This document shows positions 44,133-54,874 of a DNA stretch of 64,000 bases, piece by piece; the stretch's first letter is position 1; each line of letters starts with the position of its first letter. The translations under genes and the position numbers were made by a program. The stretch covers positions 2,604,001 to 2,668,000 of the forward strand of contig NC_015723.1 in the NCBI RefSeq assembly GCF_000219215.1, given 5' to 3'. Source of the DNA: Cupriavidus necator N-1. GTDB lineage: Bacteria; Pseudomonadota; Gammaproteobacteria; Burkholderiales; Burkholderiaceae. Under the pieces are notes generated by a model. That model was not told the DNA's origin and did not search any database. It saw nothing but the letters and a program-made list of their open reading frames with translations.

Positions 44133-44295
44133 GACGGCATGCTACCGCTACCTGCAACGACTTACCCGCTGGATTCGGACATTTCCCTCTGGCGCGCAGG
44201 CGTGGGCTGCGGCACAGTTCCTGGCAGGGGCGGCGGCTAGAATGCGCTTCGTGCCTCACCCACCAACTCACTGCCACCGCCCGCCCGGAGACGCC

Positions 44296-47142
<2,847 letters not shown>

Positions 47143-47273
47143 CATACGCGGGAAACAATATTCGGCTGCACTGGCGAAAGGCCGCAGGCGCGGCCTGCGC
47201 AACATCGCGGCGGCAAGGCAGGGAGCGGTCGGCAGGCGTCCGGTGCAAGCCCCTTGCCGCGACCCCGGGTTGA

Positions 47274-47289
47274 CTGTATATTCGTACAG
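47274..47289. promoter_or_regulatory. LexA-type SOS box
   Basis: CTGTATATTCGTACAG is a palindromic CTGT-N8-ACAG site of the type bound by LexA in beta- and gammaproteobacteria. It lies 25 bp upstream of the ATG at 47314 and overlaps a TTGACT that could be the -35 element. Confidence 0.65.
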
Positions 47290-47313
47290 TATAAGTCGAT
47301 ATAAGAGGTGTGG

Positions 47314-47688
47314 ATGTCAATCGTGCGAGCTGGCAGCAAGGCAGAAGCGCTCAGGCTTCTGGCCTCGGAAGGCGTGCTGGCGCTTGAGCTGGACTACGAG
47401 ACAGGATGGCAGGATGCCGTCGAACTCGGCAGGCTCGGAGAAAAGCGCGGTATCAAGGTGCAGTATCGCGGACAAGAAAGCATCGCCGTCCGTTCCCGCG
47501 AAGCCCTGATCGAAGGGCTGGCCAAACCCAAGGCCACGTTCCGTCAACGCAATCTCTATTGCCAGTTCGATCTGGGCACGCTGGCGGACCATGAACTGCT
47601 CGACCTCGAGGCCAAGGCCACGCGGCTCGGGGACTATATCCTCGCCGGCCACCTGCTGCGCGATGTCGATGGCGTGTGGCCGCAATAA
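47314..47688 (+). CDS. Hypothetical protein, possibly SOS-regulated
   Basis: A 124-residue soluble protein, MSIVRAGSKAEALRLLASEGVLALELDYETGWQDAVELGRLGEKRGIKVQYRGQ and so on to LLRDVDGVWPQ. I do not recognise a family; there are no membrane spans, signal peptide or Cys pairs. A good AGAGG stands before the start, and a GTG 6 bases upstream is an alternative. The LexA-like box directly upstream suggests induction by DNA damage. It stands alone between the M16 peptidase and a converging hypothetical gene. Confidence 0.65.
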   Translation: MSIVRAGSKAEALRLLASEGVLALELDYETGWQDAVELGRLGEKRGIKVQYRGQESIAVRSREALIEGLAKPKATFRQRNLYCQFDLGTLADHELLDLEAKATRLGDYILAGHLLRDVDGVWPQ

Positions 47689-47721
47689 GCGGCTTGCGCG
47701 CACGTCAGACCATTAGAAGAG

Positions 47722-47746
47722 AAAAAAGCCGCCATGCAGGCGGCTT
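47722..47746. terminator. Bidirectional Rho-independent terminator
   Basis: AAGCCGCC and GGCGGCTT form an 8-bp stem. On the minus strand it is followed by six T residues, ending the gene at 47791-48366; on the plus strand it follows the SOS-linked gene by 37 bases. Confidence 0.85.
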
Positions 47747-47790
47747 CCGTCACATTGCGCTGAGCCCGTTCTTCGTGCCCGGTGCCCCGG

Positions 47791-48366
47791 TCAATGCCAC
47801 ACCCGCGTGGCGTTGGCCCAGCGCGCCGCGCACGACGACTGCGCCAAGGCTGCGTCGATCACTTCGTTGGCGGCCTCCGCCGCTGGCACCGCCGCGGCAG
47901 TATCCAGCGCCGCGCGCCACAGCACCGCCGACACCAGCGTCTTGCATTGCCGCCGTTCGCCATGCGCAAGCGCCAGCAGCCGCTCATAGCCGTCCAGCAC
48001 GATCAGCCGGTCACCACGGCGCGGATGCAGCGACAGCGTGTAGAGGTGGTCAAACTCGCATTGCAGGCTGCCGCCGTTGACCGCGACCACGATGGCACCC
48101 GGCAACGCAATGCCGCTGGCCTGGACCTCGCCACGCAGGCGCGCCAGGTGCGCGTGCGCGCGTGGATCGCAGGTGCCGCCCACGCCGCCCGCCATCTCTG
48201 CCGGCAGCGCGCTGAGTGCCATCAACTCGGCCGGCGACACCGCCAGCGTATAGGCCTGCAGCGTGGGACGATAAGTTGCCACCACGGCGCGCAGCCGGTG
48301 CGGCGCGTCGCCATCATGCCCTGCCTGCAGCGGGCTGTCCGGCCCGCGTAACTGCATCGTGTTCAC
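47791..48366 (-). CDS. Hypothetical protein, 191 residues
   Basis: Starts MNTMQLRGPDSPLQAGHDGDAPHRLRAVV. A segment LIVLDGYERLLALAHGE faintly recalls the DGQHR pattern of DndB-type proteins but lacks the exact motif, so no function is assigned. There is no signal peptide or membrane span. It is followed by a good terminator and preceded by the acyl-CoA dehydrogenase stop 32 bases away, on the same strand. Confidence 0.6.
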   Translation of the reverse strand: MNTMQLRGPDSPLQAGHDGDAPHRLRAVVATYRPTLQAYTLAVSPAELMALSALPAEMAGGVGGTCDPRAHAHLARLRGEVQASGIALPGAIVVAVNGGSLQCEFDHLYTLSLHPRRGDRLIVLDGYERLLALAHGERRQCKTLVSAVLWRAALDTAAAVPAAEAANEVIDAALAQSSCAARWANATRVWH

Positions 48367-48398
48367 GTCGACTCCTGCCGCGCGGGGCGTTTACTGGG

Positions 48399-49556
48399 TC
48401 AGTCGCGCAGCAGTTGCTTGGCGATGATCAACTGCTGGATCTGCGTGGTGCCTTCATACAGGCGCAGCAGGCGCACGTCGCGGTAGAAGCGCTCGGCCTT
48501 GTACTCGGCGATATAACCGGCGCCGCCATGGATCTGCACCGCGCGGTCGGCTACGCGGCCCACCATCTCGGTACAGAACATCTTGGTGCACGAGGCCAGC
48601 ATGCTGACTTCCGGATCGCTCTTGCCGGCGGGCTTGGCATCGTAGCGCTGGGCGCAGTCGCGCACCATCGACAGGCCGGCGTACAGCTCGGCCTGGCTGT
48701 CAGCCAGCATGCCCTGGATCAGCTGGAAGTCGCCGATGGGCTTGCCGAACTGCTTGCGCTCCTTGGCATACGCCACCGCGTCGGTGATCAGGCGATGCGC
48801 CATGCCGCAGGCCAGCGCCGAGAGATGCAGGCGGCCGCGGTCGAGCACCTTCATCGCGGTCTTGAAGCCGACGCCCGGCACGCCGCCGATGATGTTGGCG
48901 GCCGGCACGCGCGCGTTCTCAAGCACCACGTCGCAGGTCTTGGTGCCGCGCTGGCCCATCTTCTTGTCCGGCTTGCCCAGCGAGATGCCCGGGGTGTCGG
49001 CCGGCACGATGAAGGACGAGATGCCCGAAGCGCCCGCACCGCCGGTGCGCGCCATCAGCGTGAAGGCGCCGGCGCGCGGCGCGTTGGTGATGAAGCGCTT
49101 GGTGCCGTTGATGACGTAGTGGTCGCCGTCGAGCTCGGCCTTGGTCTGCAGCGAAGCCGCATCGGAGCCGGCGTTCGGCTCGGTCAGCGCGAACGAGATG
49201 ATCAGCTCGCCGCTGGCGATGCGCGGCAGGTACTGCTGCTTCTGTTCCTCGGTGCCATCCATCAGGATGCCCTGCGAGCCGATGCCGACGTTGGTGCCGA
49301 ACACCGAGCGGAAGGCAAAGGCGGTATGGCCCAGGTCATAGACCACATCGCATTCCTGCGACATCGACAGGCCGATGCCGCCGTAGTTCTCGGGGATGGA
49401 GATGCCGAACAGGCCCATCTCCTTCATGTCCGCGACGATCTCGGCGGGCACGTCGTCGGTTTCCTCCAGCGTGTCTTCGGCGGGCTTCAGGCGTTCGTCG
49501 ATGAAGCGCTGCACCGAGGCGCGCAGCAGGGCAAAGGATTCTTGGTCAAGGGCCAT
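48399..49556 (-). CDS. Acyl-CoA dehydrogenase
   Basis: A 385-residue FAD-dependent acyl-CoA dehydrogenase. The family signatures are visible: FALTEPNAGSDAASLQTKAE (flavin- and substrate-binding middle domain), GKPDKKMGQRGTKTCDVVLENARVP, and the C-terminal QIHGGAGYIAEYKAERFYRDVRLLRLYEGTTQIQQLIIA with the catalytic Glu in YEGTTQI. It oxidises an acyl-CoA to the 2-enoyl-CoA and passes electrons to ETF. ATG 49556 gives MALDQESFALL; a start 18 bases earlier is also open. Confidence 0.95.
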   Translation of the reverse strand: MALDQESFALLRASVQRFIDERLKPAEDTLEETDDVPAEIVADMKEMGLFGISIPENYGGIGLSMSQECDVVYDLGHTAFAFRSVFGTNVGIGSQGILMDGTEEQKQQYLPRIASGELIISFALTEPNAGSDAASLQTKAELDGDHYVINGTKRFITNAPRAGAFTLMARTGGAGASGISSFIVPADTPGISLGKPDKKMGQRGTKTCDVVLENARVPAANIIGGVPGVGFKTAMKVLDRGRLHLSALACGMAHRLITDAVAYAKERKQFGKPIGDFQLIQGMLADSQAELYAGLSMVRDCAQRYDAKPAGKSDPEVSMLASCTKMFCTEMVGRVADRAVQIHGGAGYIAEYKAERFYRDVRLLRLYEGTTQIQQLIIAKQLLRD

Positions 49557-49617
49557 GGTGATTCTCCGGGTCAAGCCAGTGCGTCAGTCTGGCCGCCTAT
49601 GGTACGCCGGTCGCGAG

Positions 49618-49669
49618 ATTTGACAATCCACTGAAACTTGGACAGAAGCGTCAATAAAATTTGACAATC
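49618..49669. promoter_or_regulatory. Direct repeats upstream of the acyl-CoA dehydrogenase gene
   Basis: ATTTGACAATC occurs at 49618-49628 and again at 49659-49669, 41 bp apart (about four helical turns), with a weaker TTGGACAG between. The TTTGAC-ATCC core resembles the AraC boxes at 18780 and 24348. It lies about 62-113 bp upstream of the start. Confidence 0.4.
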
Positions 49670-49679
49670 GCAGCGGGCC

Positions 49680-51467
49680 TCAACCCCATGTGGCGGATAA
49701 CAGGCCCGCCACACCGATGGCCAGCGCCGCCAGCGCATCGCCCGCGATCAGGCCGCCACCGACCAGCGATGCGGTGCTCATGTCCTGCGGCAAACCCTGG
49801 GCCGGCCTTGCGGGTCTGGCCACGGCAGCGGCCAGGCTCGCCATCACTCCGCCGGCCGCCATCCACCCGGCCGCCGCCAGGTTGACGAAGCCACCGAATG
49901 ACGACGCATAGGGCGAGGGCAGGATCACCGCATCGAGCAGGAAATCGGCCACCCGCCCGCGCCGGCTGGCTTGCGCAAAGCGCTGCCATGCCGGCCGGCC
50001 GAGGATGGCCTTGCGCAATACCGCGGTGGCCAGGCCGAGCCCCAGGCCCGTTGCCACCGCCACATGCTGGCCGGCACGGCTTTGCGCCAGCCCGTGCAGC
50101 ACGCCCACGATCTTGTATGTCATGGCCGAGGTCCAGCGCGCCGGCTGCTGGTCGGCCGGCAGGCTGGTCTGGTCCAGCGCCAGCACCGGGTAGGCATGCA
50201 TGAACAGCCGTGCCATCGCCACCGCAACCAGCGCACCCACAACGATGCCCGCCACCTGGTAGCCGAACTGCACTATGCGGTCGCTGCCCAGGCGCCAGCC
50301 GGTGGAGCGGTCCTGCTGCATGTCGCTCGCCTCGGCCGTGGCCACCAGCAAGACCGTGGCGGCGATCAGCCCGACATGGGGCGCGCGCAGCCCGGCGGCG
50401 GCCATCAGGATCACGGACAGCACGAAGGCGGATGAGATCGGGTTCTGGTCGACCATGCCGACCGAGATACCGTTGACCAGCGCAAACACTAGCACCAGCA
50501 GCACCGCCATCAGCTGGAAGCCCAACGGCTGGCCGAACCAGGCAACGCCCGCCGCCACCGTGGCCGCGCCCCATAGCAGCGCCCAGGCCGCCACCCAGCC
50601 CATGCCCGGCCCGCGCCGCGGCGCAGAGTGCCGCGGCGCGGGCCCCGCACGCCACTGGCGGCACGCCTGCGCCAGCAGCAAGGCCACATCGACGGCTGCC
50701 GCCCCCATGATCATGCCCAGGGCTACCAGGAAGGTTGCCTTGCGATAGGGCTCGCCAGTCGCCATCCAGCCCGCGGCGACAAACCACGGGGTCATGGCCC
50801 AGCCGGCCAGCCCGCCCACCAGCGCGGCAATGCCCACGCGCGCGCCGACAATCATCCCCGCGCCGAAGGTCGCAGCCGACAGGTCCAGCGCCGCCAGCCA
50901 CGGCATGCGCGCCGCGCCCAGGCCGCAGCCCAGGCCCAGCGCCATGCCGCCCCCAAGCCGGGCCACCGAACGCCGCAGCAGCGCCGGATCGGTCAGCGCG
51001 CGCAGGATATTGGCCACGGCCAGCCCCGACGGAAAGGTCAGCTGCATCCGGTCCACCAGCAATGGCGTGTACAGCATGCCCACGCCCACCCCGAACATGC
51101 CGATGCACAACATGTACAGCACCAGCTGCCACAGCGGCGGCTGCGCCATGCCCAGCCACGCCATCGCCTGCAGCACCACGGCCATGCCGCCCATGCCCGC
51201 CACCGACGCCGCGGCGGTCTGGATGTAGTTGGCGCCGTGGCGCCCGGGCGCGCCATAGCCCGCCGTCACCACCGAGCCGAGGATGCCCGCCAGCACCTGC
51301 CCGCCGACAAAGAAGCCCAGCGAGAAATTCATATACGCGGCAGCGATGCCGCCCAGCGGCCCCAGCACCAGCATGCCTGCCGCGCCCAGCAGCACGTGAT
51401 ACTGCCAGCTGCCCGGCGAGGGCAGCCAGGTGGCACGGGGTGCGGCATCGGTCGGGAGCGTTGGCAT
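49680..51467 (-). CDS. OPT-family oligopeptide/metal-complex transporter
   Basis: A 595-residue membrane protein with about 15 predicted spans and long Gly/Ala-rich helices (PLGGIAAAYMNFSLGFFVGGQVLAGILGSVVTAGYG). The segment NPISSAFVLSVILMAAAGL and the SGLAVANILRAL stretch match bacterial OPT proteins. These carry peptides, siderophores or other small molecules with protons. It is divergent from a flavin monooxygenase operon, across a 194-bp region containing a MarR-type palindrome. Confidence 0.82.
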   Translation of the reverse strand: MPTLPTDAAPRATWLPSPGSWQYHVLLGAAGMLVLGPLGGIAAAYMNFSLGFFVGGQVLAGILGSVVTAGYGAPGRHGANYIQTAAASVAGMGGMAVVLQAMAWLGMAQPPLWQLVLYMLCIGMFGVGVGMLYTPLLVDRMQLTFPSGLAVANILRALTDPALLRRSVARLGGGMALGLGCGLGAARMPWLAALDLSAATFGAGMIVGARVGIAALVGGLAGWAMTPWFVAAGWMATGEPYRKATFLVALGMIMGAAAVDVALLLAQACRQWRAGPAPRHSAPRRGPGMGWVAAWALLWGAATVAAGVAWFGQPLGFQLMAVLLVLVFALVNGISVGMVDQNPISSAFVLSVILMAAAGLRAPHVGLIAATVLLVATAEASDMQQDRSTGWRLGSDRIVQFGYQVAGIVVGALVAVAMARLFMHAYPVLALDQTSLPADQQPARWTSAMTYKIVGVLHGLAQSRAGQHVAVATGLGLGLATAVLRKAILGRPAWQRFAQASRRGRVADFLLDAVILPSPYASSFGGFVNLAAAGWMAAGGVMASLAAAVARPARPAQGLPQDMSTASLVGGGLIAGDALAALAIGVAGLLSATWG

Positions 51468-51617
51468 GGCGCGGCGCGCGGGCTGAGGCAGTGTGCCTCT
51501 TGCGAAGCATAGGCCAAGGCCGCCCTGCGGCGATGTGCGACTTGTCTCCGACTTTCGCCGGACGGTCGATGCCCGGCCGGGTTAACACTAGTTTCGTGCG
51601 CAACCATCCGGCCGATA

Positions 51618-51635
51618 TAGTTGCGTACACAACTA
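51618..51635. promoter_or_regulatory. Palindromic MarR-type operator
   Basis: TAGTTGCGTACACAACTA reads almost identically on both strands (16 of 18 positions symmetrical). It lies 27 bp upstream of the monooxygenase start, where a repressor would block the promoter. The MarR gene in the same operon (53558) is the obvious candidate. Confidence 0.65.
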
Positions 51636-51661
51636 CATCGCAGAGACACCACAGCCCCGCC

Positions 51662-53344
51662 ATGCCAGACTCCACTGCACCCCACGCGGCCGTGCCGCCG
51701 GCACCGCCGCCCTCGTCATCGCGCCCATGGCCGCAGCGCGTGCCGGTACTGATTGCCGGCGGCGGCCCGGTCGGCCTGACGCTGGCCGCGTTGCTGGCGC
51801 GACAGGGCATAGCCGCGCTGGTGGTGGAAGCCGACGACGGCTACTGCGCCGGCAGCCGGGCCATCTGCATGGCGCGGCGTTCACTGGAGATCCTCGGCTG
51901 GGTGGGCGCGGACCGCACCACCATCGAAACCGGCCTGCCGTGGGTAGGCGGGCGCAGCTACTACCGCGATGCCGAGGTGCTGCATTTCCGCATGCCCAGC
52001 GAGCCCGGCGAGCGCTTCGCGCCGATGGTCAATATCCAGCAGTACTACCTGGAGGCCTTCGCCCATGACGCCGCGCTGCACGGCGCCGCGCCGGCGGATG
52101 TGCGCTTCGGCGCGCGCGTGCAGGCAGTGCGCCAGCACGGCAGCGGCGTCGTGGCCGAGATCCAGACAGGCGCAGGCGTGGTGCAGGTCGACGCGCAATG
52201 GCTGGTGGCCTGCGACGGCGGGCGCAGCACCGTGCGCGAGCAACTGGGCCTGCGCATGGAAGGCACCCAGTACGAAGGCCGCTACGTGATCGTCGATATC
52301 GTGCAGAAGACGCGGCGCGAGGTGGAGCGGCTGGCCTGGTTCGACCCGCCCTCCAACCCCGGATCGACCATCCTGATGCACCGCCAGCCTGACGACGTCT
52401 GGCGCATCGACTACCAGATCCGCGACGACGAAGACCCCGACGAAGCCGTCAAGCCGGAGAACGTGCTGCCACGCGTGCAGAGCCACCTCGACATGATCGG
52501 CGAGACCGAGCCGTGGCGCCCGCTGTGGATCTCGATCTACAACGCCAAGTGCCTGACGCTGCAGGACTACCGCCACGGCCGCGTGCTGTTCGCCGGCGAC
52601 GCCGCGCACCTGGTGCCGATCTTTGGCGTGCGCGGGCTCAACTCCGGGCTGGACGATGCCGGCAACCTGGCCTGGAAGCTGGCGTGGGTGCTGCGCGGCC
52701 AGGCGCCCGACAGCCTGCTCGATTCCTATTCGACCGAACGCGTGCATGCCACGCGGCAGAACATCGCCTACGGGGCCAAGAGCACCGAGTTCATGGCGCC
52801 GCCCGACTTCGCCTTCCGGCTGATGCGCGAGGCCACGCTGCGTCTGGCGCAGCATGAGCCCGCGGTGCGGTCGCTGATCAATCCGCGGCAGTCCGCACCG
52901 ATTGCCTATACGGATTCCGCGCTGAACGGTCCCAGCGACTTTGGCGACGACTGCCCTGGCACCGCGCCCGGCCTGCCCGCGCCGGAAATGCGCGTGGCAG
53001 GCCCCGACGAGGTCGTGCACCTTACCCAATGCTTCGGCCAACGGTTCACGTTGCTGTACTTCAGCGATGCGCCCACGTTGCCCGAGCCGCTGGCCGCGTT
53101 CGCGCACGCGCATCCGGACGCCGTGCAGGCACGCGTGGTGGTCACCGGCGGCAACGTCGCCGGCGCCACGGCGCTGGCCGACGTCGCCGGCCAGGCCCAC
53201 GCCCGCTACGGCGCACGACCCGGCACGCTCTACCTCATCCGCCCCGATGGCTATGTCCTGGCACGCTGGCGCGAACCGTCATGGGACGCCGTGCGCGCCA
53301 GCCTCGACCCCCTGTTGCAAACCGGAGCCCGACATGCAAGCTGA
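51662..53344 (+). CDS. FAD-dependent aromatic hydroxylase (MhpA/PheA-like flavin monooxygenase)
   Basis: A 560-residue group A flavoprotein monooxygenase. It shows the N-terminal FAD-binding GGGPVGLTLAALLARQGI (about 34-51), the NAD(P)H/FAD motif ACDGGRSTVREQLGLRMEG near 185, and the second FAD motif GRVLFAGDAAHLVPIFGVRGLNSGLDDAGNLAWKLAWVLRG near 310, followed by a thioredoxin-like C-terminal domain typical of phenol-type hydroxylases. It should hydroxylate an aromatic compound using NAD(P)H and oxygen. Its stop overlaps the ATG of a DUF2783 gene, and a MarR regulator follows. Confidence 0.9.
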   Translation: MPDSTAPHAAVPPAPPPSSSRPWPQRVPVLIAGGGPVGLTLAALLARQGIAALVVEADDGYCAGSRAICMARRSLEILGWVGADRTTIETGLPWVGGRSYYRDAEVLHFRMPSEPGERFAPMVNIQQYYLEAFAHDAALHGAAPADVRFGARVQAVRQHGSGVVAEIQTGAGVVQVDAQWLVACDGGRSTVREQLGLRMEGTQYEGRYVIVDIVQKTRREVERLAWFDPPSNPGSTILMHRQPDDVWRIDYQIRDDEDPDEAVKPENVLPRVQSHLDMIGETEPWRPLWISIYNAKCLTLQDYRHGRVLFAGDAAHLVPIFGVRGLNSGLDDAGNLAWKLAWVLRGQAPDSLLDSYSTERVHATRQNIAYGAKSTEFMAPPDFAFRLMREATLRLAQHEPAVRSLINPRQSAPIAYTDSALNGPSDFGDDCPGTAPGLPAPEMRVAGPDEVVHLTQCFGQRFTLLYFSDAPTLPEPLAAFAHAHPDAVQARVVVTGGNVAGATALADVAGQAHARYGARPGTLYLIRPDGYVLARWREPSWDAVRASLDPLLQTGARHAS

Positions 53345-53513
53345 AGACCTCGACCTCGCCTACACCCGCCTTTGCGAGGCCATGGGCCGTGCCGGCGAAG
53401 CGCACACCCCGCTGCTATTGGCAATGGTGTGCCTGGGCCTGATGAGCCGGCAGGAGGCGCTGGCGCCGGTGCTGGCGCTGATCGACGAAGCCGAGGCGCA
53501 CAGCCGGCAATAG
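53334..53513 (+). CDS. DUF2783-family small protein
   Basis: A 59-residue helical protein, MQAEDLDLAYTRLCEAMGRAGEAHTPLLLAMVCLGLMSRQ, of the type regularly found just after flavin monooxygenases. Its ATG overlaps the monooxygenase C-terminal codons, so the two are coupled. It probably supports the enzyme; the role is not known. Confidence 0.8.
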   Translation: MQAEDLDLAYTRLCEAMGRAGEAHTPLLLAMVCLGLMSRQEALAPVLALIDEAEAHSRQ

Positions 53514-53557
53514 GGAACATAGGACACTAGAATGCCGACGCCTGACAAGGACACGCC

Positions 53558-54028
53558 ATGAAGCCACTGCCACGCCTCGAACAGTTCCTGACCTACCGCC
53601 TGCACCAGGTCAACAAGCTCAGCGACAAGGACAGCGCCGCCGCCTACCTGGAGCAATGCGGCCTGCCGCTCAGCGAGGGCCGCTGCCTGGCCGCGATCGG
53701 CGCCTTTGCGCCGCTGTCGGTCAACGAGCTGGCGCAGGGCGCCAACCTGACCAAGGGCCAGGCCAGCCGCTCGGCGCAGGCGCTGGTGGCGCGCGGGCTG
53801 GTCAGCAAGGAGGCCAGCGAGGCCGACGGGCGCGGCGTGGTGCTGTCACTGACTGCACAGGGCAAGCCGCTCTACCGGCAGGCGATCGCGATGATCGCCA
53901 GGCGCAATGCGGAGATCTTCGGCTGCCTGAGCGACGCCGAACAGGCGCTGCTGGGCAGCCTGCTCGACCGGCTGGTCGCGCACGCCGGCCAGCAGCACGA
54001 AGACGGCGCCGAAGACGCCGGCGCCTGA
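53558..54028 (+). CDS. MarR-family transcriptional regulator
   Basis: A 156-residue dimeric winged helix-turn-helix regulator: LSEGRCLAAIGAFAPLSVNELAQGANLTKGQASRSAQALVARGLVSKEASEADGRGVVLSLTAQGKPL contains the recognition helix and the wing with the DGRG turn. It is the third gene of the flavin-monooxygenase operon and probably represses it through the palindrome at 51618-51635, with release by an aromatic substrate. The effector is unknown. Confidence 0.9.
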   Translation: MKPLPRLEQFLTYRLHQVNKLSDKDSAAAYLEQCGLPLSEGRCLAAIGAFAPLSVNELAQGANLTKGQASRSAQALVARGLVSKEASEADGRGVVLSLTAQGKPLYRQAIAMIARRNAEIFGCLSDAEQALLGSLLDRLVAHAGQQHEDGAEDAGA

Positions 54029-54032
54029 GCCT

Positions 54033-54488
54033 TCAGCGGCGCAGGTTGTCCACCTGCACGCGTGCGCCATCGCGGCGCGCGGCGTCGGCCACCTCATTGG
54101 TGACCACGGTCTGGCCGATCGGCGCCAGCGCAATGCCGGCCAGCTTCAGGTGCTGGATCGCAAACGGAATGCCGATGATGGTCACGAAGTTGGCGACCGC
54201 CGCCATCACGTGGCCGATGGCCAGCCACACGCCGGCAACGACAAACCACAGCACATTGCCGACCAGCCCCAGCGCACCGGTGCCGACATCGTCGCGCCCG
54301 GTCAGCTCGCGCCGGCTGATGGCCTGCTTGCCGAACGGGAAGAACGTGAACGTGCCGATCACGAAGCAGGCCTTGCCCCAGGGGATCCCGATGATCGAGA
54401 TAAAGGCCAGCAGCCCGGCCAGCCACCACGCCAGGCCCATGACCACGCCGCCAAGGATGAACCAGAGGAAGTTGCCGATTGCGCGCAT
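54033..54488 (-). CDS. yccF: YccF domain-containing inner-membrane protein
   Basis: A 151-residue membrane protein with four to five predicted spans. The duplicated YccF motif is clear: NFLWFILGGVVMGLAWWLAGLLAFISIIGIPWGKACF and NVLWFVVAGVWLAIGHVMAAVANFVTIIGIPFAIQHLKL. Its function is unknown. It converges with the MarR gene 4 bases away. Confidence 0.92.
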   Translation of the reverse strand: MRAIGNFLWFILGGVVMGLAWWLAGLLAFISIIGIPWGKACFVIGTFTFFPFGKQAISRRELTGRDDVGTGALGLVGNVLWFVVAGVWLAIGHVMAAVANFVTIIGIPFAIQHLKLAGIALAPIGQTVVTNEVADAARRDGARVQVDNLRR

Positions 54489-54570
54489 GCCGTTCGTTCA
54501 CGAGTGAGGAAGAGAACACGCATGATACGCAATGGTGTTGTGCCGGCATGGCGGCGAGGGGGTCGTGGCC

Positions 54571-54596
54571 GCAAAGCGTACCCGTTTCTGCGTGCC
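54571..54596 (+). repeat. Dispersed repeat, copy 1
   Basis: Contains AAAGCGTACCCGTTTCTGCG; 26 bases are identical to copy 2 at 54706-54731. The outer CGCA and TGCG ends give it partial dyad symmetry. Confidence 0.8.
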
Positions 54597-54705
54597 TTGC
54601 CGGGACCGGCTGAACGGCGTCGCCGGTCCTTCGGGAAACGCGTTCGAGCCTTGTTTATAGGCATATTGCACTCTGCAAGGCCGGTCGCAAACCCCGCTTC
54701 CGCAG

Positions 54706-54731
54706 GCAAAGCGTACCCGTTTCTGCGTGCC
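54706..54731 (+). repeat. Dispersed repeat, copy 2
   Basis: Identical over 26 bases to copy 1, 135 bp away in the same orientation. Confidence 0.8.
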
Positions 54732-54874
54732 TCCGCGCGTGCTGGCGCCTTCGGCAAGCACGACGCCGCAGCGCTAGAATGTGACGCTGGCCCGCTATCC
54801 GCGCGCCAGCCCCCTGGGCAGCCAACACGCTGTCACCCTTCTCCGACTCCACCGTCTACTCCGCTGTCCCCGCC

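Larger units (their letters stand above)
54489..54874. other. 386-bp intergenic region with two repeat copies and hairpins
   Basis: No gene was recognised. It contains two copies of a 26-bp sequence, 135 bp apart, a GGACCGG/CCGGTCC hairpin near 54600-54637 and a further hairpin near 54739-54765. The promoters of the flanking divergent genes must lie at its edges. Confidence 0.6.

Noticed and set aside
47791..48366. DndB/DGQHR-like identity for the hypothetical protein
   Set aside because: Only a faint DGYERLLAL resemblance without the diagnostic DGQHR residues.
54571..54731. Two identical 26-bp repeats considered as a CRISPR remnant
   Set aside because: Only two local copies, 135 bp apart, with further copies inside glk and upstream of edd and no cas genes; the pattern is a dispersed repeat.
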